A stretch of DNA of 64,000 bases from Linepithema humile (lineage: Eukaryota > Arthropoda > Insecta > Hymenoptera > Formicidae), in NCBI RefSeq assembly GCF_040581485.1, contig NC_090129.1, positions 3,210,501-3,274,500 on the forward strand, written 5' to 3'. The notes below the pieces were generated by a model that was given only the letters and a program-made list of their open reading frames with translations, searched no databases and was not told where the DNA came from. Below, one piece after another: positions 54,213 to 64,000 of the stretch; the stretch's first letter is position 1, and every line of letters begins with the position of its first letter. The position numbers were made by a program, and so were the translations under genes.

Positions 54213-54942
54213 ATTTTGCGGAAACTATAAACAGAAAAAGTGAGTCACGACACTATATTTCATGTCTCGTTTAGCCGCTCGGAAAGCTTTTTGGCAAGAT
54301 CGATTAACACGCTGAGGATTGAATACACCGAAAGGAATACATTGAGAAAAAATATAACAAAACATGTTCGTAACTGAGAATAACTTTGTACGGCAAATGT
54401 CAAAGCGATGAGAGCGTTGTCATTGATGTGGTGTGAACTTTTATCTTAATTTAATTCAGATCAATTGTTGAAATTGGAACAGAATGGAAGAGTAAAAAGA
54501 CTATCGCGTTGCTGTTGCTAAAAATTACTGACGCGAGAGCGACTTCCCATCAGACACGACTCAACACATCAAATGCGCCGGCCTCGACTCTACCGCTATG
54601 TTTAAAGACCGATTTTTCTCGCCTATGGATCTCCATCGTTGACAAGTTTTTTTTTGCTTTGCACAGATCTGACGCAAAAGTGATGTTTCTCATCCACGAC
54701 AGCGGGCACGTTTCGATCGGATAATCTCGAAAGGCAAATGATATCCAATTGCCCGTCAGATCTTGCGTGCCGCGGAAGTAAAACCGGCGAGTCTCAAGTA
54801 TGCGTAGAGGGTCCAGGCGCGTCGCCTCGCGAGTGATCCCGACGATGGCAAAATGACGGTGATGATTGTGTCGACTTGCGTCTGGTCATGTTCTGCTGAG
54901 TATAACGATGCTCTTGGAAGGCTCTTGCGCTCCGCTGTCAGT

Positions 54943-57576
54943 TTAGTATGGGGCAAACCTGTTGTAACCGCTTCTGTACACAGTCTGCAAGAATAAAAGT
55001 TAACAGAATACAATTAGAGACGTGAGGCGAAACAAACGTAGGCGCGCTTCTAACGCCCGAGTCCTAGACTTTTCGAGCGTGAATATTGGCGAAAATTTTA
55101 GCTAGAAAAATAATTCGATCGTCGTGACTGATTCTGTCGAGTCGCGGATTAATTTCAAACTTTTTATCGCCTTACTAATTTTAAACTTTCATACGAATGC
55201 GGCGGTATCTAATCGGCGTCCAGTCGTTTGCGCGATATAAAGTTCGCGCTCGCCGCGAGTCGCGATCGGCGATAGTCGCGTTTAAGGATAAGCGCGCGCG
55301 ACGGGCGCGCACGAGCCATTAACTTTCGCCCGCGACACAGTTTCCGTAAGTTGAAAATGCCGAGCATTAATAATTCATATGTGAGCGAAACGCGCGCGCA
55401 GGCCCGAGAGAAGGGCTTTACCAACCGCCCGTTATTTATGGCGTAATAACGGAGCGCGCTATTCTCTCGCCGTAGATAGCCATACGGCCGCCGTAGGTGA
55501 TGTACGCGCGCGATTTAACGGCACTCCCGTTAAATGAAATCGTAAAAGTACGTCTCGTAATCGAGAGAGCTTTCTTACCCCATAGCCCGCCACAGGTCCA
55601 ATGCCGTGTCCTAGGTAGGGATCGGCGTACTCACGCCCGTAACTAGAAGGGAGAGACAAAAGGAATCGTTAATACTGTGAAACTCCCCAGTTCATCAAAC
55701 AGCGTTTTGCATTTATTCTTTGGATTTTTCTCGCGAGAGGCGAGAAATGTTCATGCTTACGCGCTGTTTTTGACAAAGAAATCGATGCACCACAAAGCAA
55801 GTCTCTCTCTATCCAACGAAACGTCGCGTGTTGATGTGGGAATTAAAACATGACATGTGTCGAATGTTGTAGACTCATATTTTGCAAAGTCAAATTTCAT
55901 AGGTTTCTAAAAAACTATTTTCATCGTGCATCAATTTTTTTGTTGAGTATAACACTTAAATCTCAGTTTTAAATTAATTTCAAAATAATATTGATACTTA
56001 ATAGGAAGTACTGACGTAAAGTACAAGTGCTTTAAGGTTTCTTGAGGAGTGTGTCTGGGCTTTCAGCGGGACTGGCAGAACGGATTGGGATTTCGGGTAA
56101 GAATTTGCGACTTCTGAGAGCTCGTCCGCAGCGTCGGTGTTTTCTGCAAGGAATGTGGACTCATCGTGTTAGGCTCTATGACGGTTGATAGCTTTTCTTC
56201 CAAGGGATTAATATTTTATTAGGCTGAAGGAAATTGTTAACAGATATGAAGGATGATGATTTGTAATAGTAAATATTATCAAGGACACTGAGAGAGGGAG
56301 ACAATTTATTGCAATATTTAGTACGTGCTATACATTTCTCATTCTCGTAATAGAGTCAAATCGATGACTTCCAAACAACCCCAAATATTTATACGAAGGG
56401 GTGGTTTCAGCCAGAAAGTACAACTATTAATATTTATGCCATGATCGATTTTCTCACGAAATTATTTCGATTAATAATTATGACGAATTATTTCCGAATC
56501 ATGAACCTTCATATCGATGACGAAGATAATGTGTTTCAAAATCCTAAACATGCTAGATAAATAATATTAAGAGAATAAGTTCGAACTATATTAATATAAA
56601 TTATGAAACTGTGGAAATCACTTTTTATCCAATTATATATAAATTTGAAATTCTAAATTAACTTCCAGCATTAATGATAGATTTCAGTTCTAGCTGTCAC
56701 ATTTTAATTCCCTCCTGTCGCATAAATATTTTCTCGAGCAGATACTTCGCAATCATCATGATAATGTAATTTAAAGGTATCACGGCAAAGAAATATTGCA
56801 GTAATGTAACGCGCAGTGTCACAGATATATTATAGTGTTACAAGCGTCACATAAATGCGTCATAAATAATTCATACGGAGATAAATTAAGCGACATTTCG
56901 AAGAAAACTCCGGGAATCTTATGAGACAAGCGCGTTCGCGGAGAAAATTCGCAGAGCTTCCTTTCCCGAGAAAGATAAAGAGGGTCGAGTTTCAAATTTT
57001 TCTTTTCTTTATGAAGATCATTATTTCTTCGAGGATCATACAAGATACGTCAGATTCACAACGGCCACTTTTGACCCATTTTAAATCGGCTTTCATTTAA
57101 TTTAGAAAAAGAAAATACTTGTTATTCCAACGGATATTTAATTTACGGATTATTTGCGAAAGCCGTGCCACATTTTCGCTCAATCGAAGAATTGACTCGA
57201 AAATTCGTCAAATAATTCAGAGTGACTCGCTAAATCTGGGGCATTCAGTATGCCGGGCGGGGGTGGAAGGGAAGGCGAGAGGTCCCGGAGGAATCGGGTG
57301 AGGAGAGTACGCACACAACGGTGGGAGGAGGAGGAGGAGGTGGAGGAGGAGGACGAGGGGGGCGGGCGGAGGAGGGCGGTTTCTCGGGGGAGAAACGCGG
57401 TGCACTTACCCCGCGACTGCGGCATATCCTGCGACCGGCTGTGCCGCAGCTGCAGCTGCGCCGTAAGCGCGCGCAGCTACCGCCGTGTAGGTTGCTGCAG
57501 CTGCATACGTGGCTTGTTGTGCCGTGGATAGAGGTGTCTTCAACAAGGGTGTCGCTGCGGCTGCTGCTGCCGCGGC
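54943..57576 (-). CDS. Rbfox1: RNA-binding Fox-1 homologue, C-terminal exons (partial)
   Basis: Splicing regulator that binds UGCAUG in introns; only its C-terminal tail is in the window. Coding exons, minus strand: 57576-57410 (167 nt), 55642-55579 (64 nt), 54984-54943 (42 nt with stop). They join in frame to 90 aa. The first exon enters in phase 0 from exons beyond 64000, where the RRM must lie. The tail is Ala/Tyr-rich (a run of seven Ala, then TPLLKTPLSTAQQATY), followed by GYGREYADPYLGHGIGPVAG and the terminal TVYRSGYNRFAPY. That ending matches the RBFOX C-terminus (YRGGYNRFAPY in vertebrates), as does the Y-R-x-Y-x-x-DPY block before it. This Tyr/Ala tail mediates self-assembly and cofactor contact in vertebrate RBFOX. 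Splice sites: TTGTTTCAG, GGG|GTAAGT, TTCTAG, GGG|GTAAGA, TTCTTGCAG. Another Ala-rich RNA-binding protein is possible but less likely given the last 13 residues. Confidence 0.85.
54985..55578. other. Rbfox1 last intron
   Basis: 594 nt and unusually CpG-rich for an intron here, with long open frames on the minus strand that are not in phase with the exons. There is no further exon that fits. Confidence 0.7.
55643..57409. other. Rbfox1 intron
   Basis: About 1.8 kb. It is GC- and purine-rich next to the upstream exon (57245-57400) and AT-rich elsewhere. No extra exon was recognised. Confidence 0.7.
57318..57379 (+). repeat. GGA/GGT-rich tract beside an Rbfox1 splice donor
   Basis: Repeated GGAGGAGG blocks and a GGGGGG run on the plus strand begin about 30 bp inside the intron from the donor at 57409. 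The plus strand could form G-quadruplexes; the pre-mRNA (minus strand) is a CCTCC-rich pyrimidine tract. Confidence 0.85.
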
Positions 57577-58528
57577 CTGAAACAACAATCATGACCCGCC
57601 ATGCAAGGCTCAAGCAAGCTCGAAGACAGACAGAGAGAATGATCTCAGCGAGAAACGATGCTAAGACACGGTACTTCGTTTCCAGAGGCGCGTGTCGTTT
57701 GCACACAGAAAACATTGCGTTGAAACTTTCTAGCTTTGAAGACGATAACAATCGCGGCGGCGAACTGGAGAAAAAGCACCGAGGATAATATAAAAAAGAA
57801 AAAAGAAAAAAAGAAAAAAAAACACTTCAAGTTGCTCTCTTATTAGAAAACACTAATAATGAGAGGAAGCTGGAATTGTAATAAGACGAATGCAATTCCA
57901 ATTATAACTGTTAATGAAATTGCAATTCATTGCCAGACAGTTCTGCGAACTCATGCAAGAATCGGAAAACTTTTGAAACTTTCAAGCTCGCATGTGTGAG
58001 CTCTTTTCTCCAGCCGCAGCTTTAATCGATCATCTGATTAGCAGTCTACTCGATAAATAAAAAATGATGAAAGAAAAAATGCTAATTAAAAACATTTTGT
58101 TAAGTGTACGTTAAAATGAAGATTACGCGAGATTGCAGCAGCATATATGTAATTTCGTTTCGCAGTAAAAGAGAAGAATTTCAAGATCGTGAAATGAATA
58201 AGATTTTTATCGGCTTTAATTTCAACGCTCGTTATTGCTATCAACAATTAGTTTCTCGGCCATCAGAGCACTGAAATATATTCTCTTTTTACCGCTGTAC
58301 ATCTGCTAATGCAATCTTGTTAAATCGCATATTTTTAATCAAATTGTCGCGCATTTTAAAATTTATCTCGCTTTTCGAGAAATAAATAAATGAAACTCTA
58401 CTGTCTACCACGCTAATGTTTCCTATGTGCAATTACTATGTGAAACGCGTCAGCGTATCCACTACGACATCCATAGAACAGCGAGATGCAATAGCGAACG
58501 ACATTTTCGCGTTTGAATATACGAAAAA

Positions 58529-58538
58529 AAAGAGAGAG

Positions 58539-58589
<51 letters not shown>

Positions 58590-58618
58590 GAGAGAGAGAG
58601 AGAGAAAGGGAGAGAGAG
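58529..58618 (+). repeat. (GA)n microsatellite
   Basis: About 90 bp of GA repeats with occasional AA and GG interruptions. It produces false open frames of Arg/Glu or Ser/Leu on the two strands. Confidence 0.95.
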
Positions 58619-61600
58619 TTGTCGATATGAACACGTAACCTTTGCGCTGCATTTTTCTCGCTGTTTTAAAAATGCCCAGTGCATGGATATTCAAACATTT
58701 CGAGCACATAACTAACTGTGTGTCACTCGAAGCTGTAGTTTGTACAACAAGCTCCGAGCTGGATGTTTTATTTACAAGGGGCATGATTCAATCGAAACTG
58801 ATGATATCCAATTTGCTTATGACATCAGGCGATTATATTATCGGATATAATAACTCGCGATAACGAACATTCCACTTTCTAATTGAATATGAATTGATAA
58901 TGAATTCTATAATACAAAAATGCATTTTCTATAGTTCTAATTTTAACAAACTTTTATTTTCACATACTCGTTAAATGGAATTTGTTCATCTCTTATTGTT
59001 TTCCAAACGAATGCTTTTCGTGTTTCATATTGAAATAATTATGAATAAAATAAAACGAATGAATATGAAAGAAATGTTAAAGTTTCATGCAACATGAAGA
59101 GATTTTCGTGAAAGTAGCCACGGTGCAAAGTGAAAATTTTTTAGAAAAAACAGAATAACTACAAACATATAAAATAGAAAAGAATCGGGATGACCGCTGA
59201 TTATTTTTCTTAATCTAGCGAAAAAGTATGTTCGATGAGAAAGAAACCGTATGAATGTATTTTTAGCCCTCCAAAATAATATCGAAAATATTTCCACCAG
59301 TTCGAATAGCGGAATGAAATTTTTCCACGCAATAGAATCGCTCGAATTAGATTCTTTTCGATAGAAAAGCATCGAGGGAAGTTTCTCGCACAAAATCGAG
59401 TAACGACTATTGTTACAATAGTTTACTTATTGTGTGTCGCACGAGATATATAAGTCAACTTCCTGCGAGTCCCATCAAGAAGCCCGTTCCAAAGTCGCCG
59501 CTGGTGCGACGTAGTTACGAATAACTGTGATGTTTCAATACCGTAACTTGGCGAGTGTATTTAGCGCGAGCGGGTTTCCGCTCGCCCTCGCGCAGCATCG
59601 ACTGGCTATCTCTGAAGCACCCGGAGGATTTATGCCCGATGAAGATGACGGGCTTTCGAGCGCGCCACTTATTGGCGCCGGGACGATGGCGGGCAAGATC
59701 TACGACGCGAATGCATCTAGGATGCGCAATCTGATATACGCCGACATATACGTGTGTTCCATTTTCGCGACAACGTAATACACGCCCCCGCGCCTGCCCG
59801 TTACAGACGCTCGCGATTTCCATGACATTTCCATTCGCGCGTTGACCTAAACCCGAACGCCGGTTTGCGCCCTCGGGCGCCATCGCCGCTCGTCGAGAGT
59901 GCTGCCCGAAAGCCCGGGGATTAGCCTGGGGATCAAGCTCTCGCCTTAAGTTTGATCATCTCATCGTTAACTTACTGCAAGGCTGTCCATTATACGTGAT
60001 ATTGCGCTATATGCTACGGTTGCATTTTTATAACGCGAATTATAAGTCAAGTTTTATGTCATTATTCACATTATTTGTCAATTACGTTATTCGGCCAATT
60101 CAATCACGTTATTTATTACTCAGAATAATAATAAACATTAATAAATATTTGTACAAGTAATAGAATCTTCTTTTTTTTTCAATAAAATTTACTCGCGGTT
60201 AAATACTCAAAAATATCTTGGTTAAAGTTGGGAGAAAATGATTGATTATAATCGAGGACAAATTCGTGAATTTGCATCCTAAAGAAATTGTTTATGAGTG
60301 CTGATGCATCTTGTACGAATCAATTATTCAACAAAACTTTAGTTATAAACGTGACAAAAATCGAATTACCACTTCATTGTATAGAAATTAACGAGAAGTG
60401 ATGACGCAAGAGAAATTTTATGGAACTGTCAGTCTAAATTCCGAGCAAGCGTCAAGAATTATTACTGTTTGTGTTAATCAGTAGAGTTCATTATTTTGTA
60501 ATTAATAAGCGAAAACGATGTAAAATGTATTTCAAAAACTTCTGGATTCAAGGTCTGATCATTCGTAATTACGAATAAATGTTATTGATTCAACATTGTT
60601 CATATCAATCAGCAAAATTAATTATCGAAAAATAGATGAAGGAAGATAATGCGAGAAAAGTCAAACAATTTTGAAATATTACCCCACAATTTGTCCATAA
60701 ATTCTTTAACAAAGTTGGAATTTATTTCTATCAAATCATTGATAGTTATCGACTTGACAAATCGGATCTTTATTTTCTTAGAATAATAATTCAAAAAATT
60801 TAATTGCGATTTTTAAAATTTTAAAACAAAAAAGTTTTATAAAAAAAATTATTTTATATGACTTTTACATCGACAAGATTCATTTCGGATCAATTAAAGG
60901 ATTTAGATGGAATGGACAGACATGTACTATGTAGTTAGCAACGGATTAGCGACGCAAAAAGGAAATAACTTTTCGCATAAAAACGCTCGTAACTCCGGAA
61001 GCACGATTATTATCGAGCGCGCGAGAGCGTCCGATAATTTTTGACGTCCTGACAAATATAGCGGTCGCGAGCGCTAGAATTCCGAGGATCGCGCGAATTG
61101 ACCGACCGGCTCGCGCATCGCGACGAAAACACAATTCAGCCGGCGCCAGAAACTTTCGGCGGTCAGAAAACCGTGTTGTTGTTCGACATTTTGTCACGGA
61201 AAAGGACGCAAGAGCGGGGCGGACGCGGGTGGAACGAGCTGTTTTGTTGGCCCGAGAAAGAAAACAGGACGACGTATTGCGAGAGGCGCCAGATCGCTGC
61301 CGCGACTGCAGATTTTCTTGGACGCGAAATCTCGCTCGTCCGGCGAACACGCGAAGTTTTCAAAACACACGAAGTTGAAAAGCGACGATGTGCTCTCCCG
61401 GTGATGATTCAATTCCGCTGCGGCAGGAAATTATATAACCGTCTTCAGCGCGCGGGAGTAGCGACGCGGCGTGTAATCGAGACAACACGATGATCCGTTC
61501 ACGGTGGGACCTCGTTCAAAACAACGGTGACAATAATCTCTGGCGACTTGCTTGCGAATCCAATTTTCAGAAGCGGCCAACTGGAAGCGTCGAGATCGCG

Positions 61601-62489
61601 GCAAGAACGGCTCTCCCGTTCCGAAATCAGTGATTAGCTTTTTATCCCGCGATTGGGAAGACCGCAATTACATCTGACTCAGCATCCCGGTTAGATCCGA
61701 AGGCCATTTTTTTTTCTCCCGTCATCTCCGCCCTCGCACTGAGCTTTCTTTCAACTCGCGTTTCAACCGACCTGTTAAACGATGCACCGCGAAACCGCAG
61801 ACTCGAAATTCGAAATGCTTACATTGCGGCTCAGTTGACACGTTTAACAATTAGCTGCTTAACTTTGACAGCGATGAGGATTATTGGTGACTTGACTTTT
61901 CAAAGCTTCGGTGTTTTAAAGCGTCTTATAATGAAAAAAAAATATTTCAAAGAGAGAATTGGCGTTCAAAAATTTAATTCAACCTTATTATTGATATCAG
62001 AATTGCATTAGTAATATAAAAATAATATAAATGTTGTATTATACCGATAAAATAAAATTTTATTTTATTAATATTAGAAATGTTTTGTGCAATAAAATAT
62101 TTGTTATTAGTAATCAAATTTTCACTGCTATTCAAACTATTTTTTTTTATTATCTAATATAGAAAACATTTTGCGTTGTAAATAATTTGAAAATATTTTG
62201 CAATTTTTAGTAAAATGTCTATTATCAAATTTTTGCTGACAATCGGTAGCAACATCGAGCTGCTTTTACACGCGTCACTACTTTGTATTAAAAAAATGTT
62301 TCATGCTGTAAATAATTTTTCAGTTGATTTTAGTAATTTGTTATCTTCATTCCTTCTTTGTATACATATATCTCTTTTATCATTATTAAGGCTAACGAGC
62401 AAAGGATAAAATTTCTATAGAGTTTGCGAAAACATCCGGCTAACAAGAAGGCAAGAACATCTCTTCCCAATTACAGTACACAAACACGC

Positions 62490-62526
62490 GCGATATATAT
62501 ACATACACATATATATATATATATAT
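62490..62526. repeat. AT/ACAT microsatellite
   Basis: An ATATATAT run preceded by an ACATACACAT segment, in the Rbfox1 intron. Confidence 0.85.
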
Positions 62527-64000
62527 TACACATTATCCACTGATTGAAACTTAGTTTCGGGTCCGGCGAGTCTTCAATTAAGCTAACGAAAAGACTTTCG
62601 AAATATTTCGCGGGTACCGCATTGAATCCCGCTGGAAAAGGAACGCAGATTAAACCGGTGCAACCGAACGAGCTAATTATCGGACGGAAGTTAAACAAGC
62701 CGAGTACTTTAGTCCTACCGCGAACTTTCCGCAACTTTCAAAGCTGGACTCGAACTTCTTCGATGCTGCTCGTTTGCTTTACACCAGTCTACACGTAACT
62801 TATCGTATTTTTGTAACAGATATAGAATAATCTATACGTCTGATCTTGTTCATCGCAATTAAATAAATTTGAGAAAAAGATCAATTATTTCTATAAGATC
62901 TAATATTTTATACAAAATATAACGATTTTTTAAATGATGAAAAGGTACAATGGTATAATAAAATCTACATTTGAATTCATGATTTAATTTCGGGAAATAA
63001 TTATAAATTTAACAGCAGCGGCTGATTTGATTTGGCGTAAAATTCTATTAATCTGGAACGCTACAATTATATTTTTCGGACATAGAAAAAATAGTTTATA
63101 TTTTAACTTTCGTTACGTTCATACATTTTGATATTTTTCACGATTTGTTGTATGTATGAATATATGTGCTTTTTCATTATTCTTTAAATTTAAATATTTG
63201 AATCAATAATCTCGGCTCGAGAAAAATTGCAGAAAACTCGTATATAACGTTATAATATTATCTCGCTGTATCGAGCCAATTTCGCGTGTGCGTATCGTGA
63301 CATTTAACCGAATATTCTCGCAGAGCTCCAGCCAGGATGAACCTGTCAGTTGCTAAATGACGAGCGTTCCTTTACGACGTTGATTTATAGCGGCTTCTCA
63401 CAAAGTCGAAGGAGAAGGTTAGCAATTCGGGCCGACTACGTCGACACGGACGGCTCGTAAATTCTCGTACGAACGAGCCTCCGCCAAACCACCGCCGTAG
63501 CAAACCGGCGGCAGGCGAGCTTTTCCTCGCCGGCCGTCGAATTCGCAGATTGAACCCGTCGAAATTAACCGCGAAAATTCTCAGCGATTCCTAGCACGCG
63601 CACCTCGACAATTTACGACCCGTCTCGTGACCCGAAGACACTCTTCACGCTTTCCAATCACGAGTTTTTATCGAACGGGAGAATCTCGTTTCCCCGTACG
63701 CGTACACGGCGCCAATTAACATGTTAATTGCTCTTGGGTATTATTTACGTATCGGATTTTCCACTGAACTCGTATCTGCGCCACTGATAAAGGAACGATT
63801 TATTAAATACTTGTTCTCGCCCGATAAGCGACTTTGTAGCTGCGATAAAAACGTAATATGCGAATTATACGCTGTTTAGTATCCCCTTGAATTTTAACGT
63901 TCATAAATATAGATTAAATATTCATTTATTTATTTTTTACGACAAAACACACAATACTTTGAGCATTATTCCGACATTGGTGGCTTTAGTTCTCTAAAAG

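Larger units (their letters stand above)
44075..54942. other. Interval between Sur and the Rbfox1 stop codon
   Basis: About 11 kb with no supported coding exon. The left part should be Sur's 5' region. The right part, from 54942 downwards, must start with the Rbfox1 3' UTR, which in this family can be several kilobases long; its end cannot be set. Open frames at 47640-48200 and 48516-48966 on the plus strand are low-complexity and carry no domain I recognise. Purine-rich and CA-rich tracts occur at 47863-47900 and 48530-48670. Confidence 0.5.
57577..64000. other. Rbfox1 upstream intron, continuing past the window
   Basis: About 6.4 kb before the Ala-rich exon with no coding exon that I can support. 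Three CpG-rich islets stand out against AT-rich DNA: about 59460-59960, 60950-61760 and 63290-63720. In them frames are open on both strands, which reflects composition. They could be promoters of shorter Rbfox1 isoforms or enhancers; no donor in them is convincing. Confidence 0.55.

Noticed and set aside
57245..57751. 168-aa minus-strand and 155-aa plus-strand frames over the Rbfox1 Ala-rich exon
   Set aside because: Both are shadow frames of the real exon and the adjacent GGA repeat. The real exon is defined by splice sites and by joining in frame to the next two exons.
58413..58784. Arg/Glu-rich and Ser/Leu-rich open frames
   Set aside because: They are translations of the (GA)n microsatellite.
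59515..59883. 122-aa minus-strand frame with an overlapping 83-aa plus-strand frame
   Set aside because: Simultaneous openness on both strands in a CpG-rich islet, with no recognisable domain and no convincing splice sites.
60946..61493. Frames of 131-134 aa on both strands
   Set aside because: Same reason: GC-rich composition, Arg-rich random-looking protein.
1..64000. tRNA, rRNA and other standard RNA genes
   Set aside because: No cloverleaf with a plausible T-loop (GGTTCRA) and matching acceptor stem, and no rRNA-like segment, was seen by eye. A covariance-model search would be needed to exclude them fully.

Overview
The window is a piece of insect nuclear genome. It has AT-rich introns and intergenic DNA, scattered CpG-rich islands, microsatellites, and small introns bounded by GT/AG. 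The protein sequences and base composition fit Hymenoptera, probably an ant; that is inference, not something a single base proves. Four multi-exon genes can be built, all on the minus strand, so transcription runs from high to low coordinates.

Left part (about 6.5-17 kb): two cGMP-dependent protein kinase (PKG, Pkg21D-like) genes stand head to tail. The upstream copy (12693-16954, 13 coding exons, 744 aa) has an intact kinase. The downstream copy (6520-10986, 11 coding exons, 648 aa) is more diverged, has a DLG where DFG is expected, and has a different short N-terminus. From the first cyclic-nucleotide domain to the stop codon the two genes have the same exons, the same intron phases and in most cases the same exon lengths, so they are a tandem duplication. 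Three of their four cyclic-nucleotide sites lack the Ser/Thr that normally favours cGMP.

Middle (26.1-44.0 kb): a complete 29-coding-exon ABC transporter of 1723 aa, the sulfonylurea receptor Sur (ABCC8/9 family), with TMD0, TMD1, NBD1, TMD2 and NBD2 all present and the reading frame intact throughout. Its intron 14, which splits Walker B of NBD1, holds a 1.9-kb LTR-like insertion (TG...CA ends, 11-bp terminal inverted repeat, AATT target duplication). Without the insertion that intron would be about 77 bp.

Right part (54.9-64 kb and beyond): the last three coding exons of the splicing factor Rbfox1. They encode an Ala/Tyr-rich low-complexity C-terminus ending in the family's NRFAPY tail. 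The RNA-recognition domain lies outside the window. The 3' UTR should run leftward from 54942.

The first 6.5 kb has no confident gene. A CpG-rich block (4.0-5.1 kb) with a good minus-strand splice donor, and a spliced-looking plus-strand segment at 5.3-5.75 kb carrying a 10-bp minisatellite, suggest first exons of two divergent transcripts. No tRNA, rRNA or CRISPR array was found. I did not find a wholly new multi-gene system. The strongest unusual signals are the diverged tandem PKG pair and the LTR-like insertion inside Sur.
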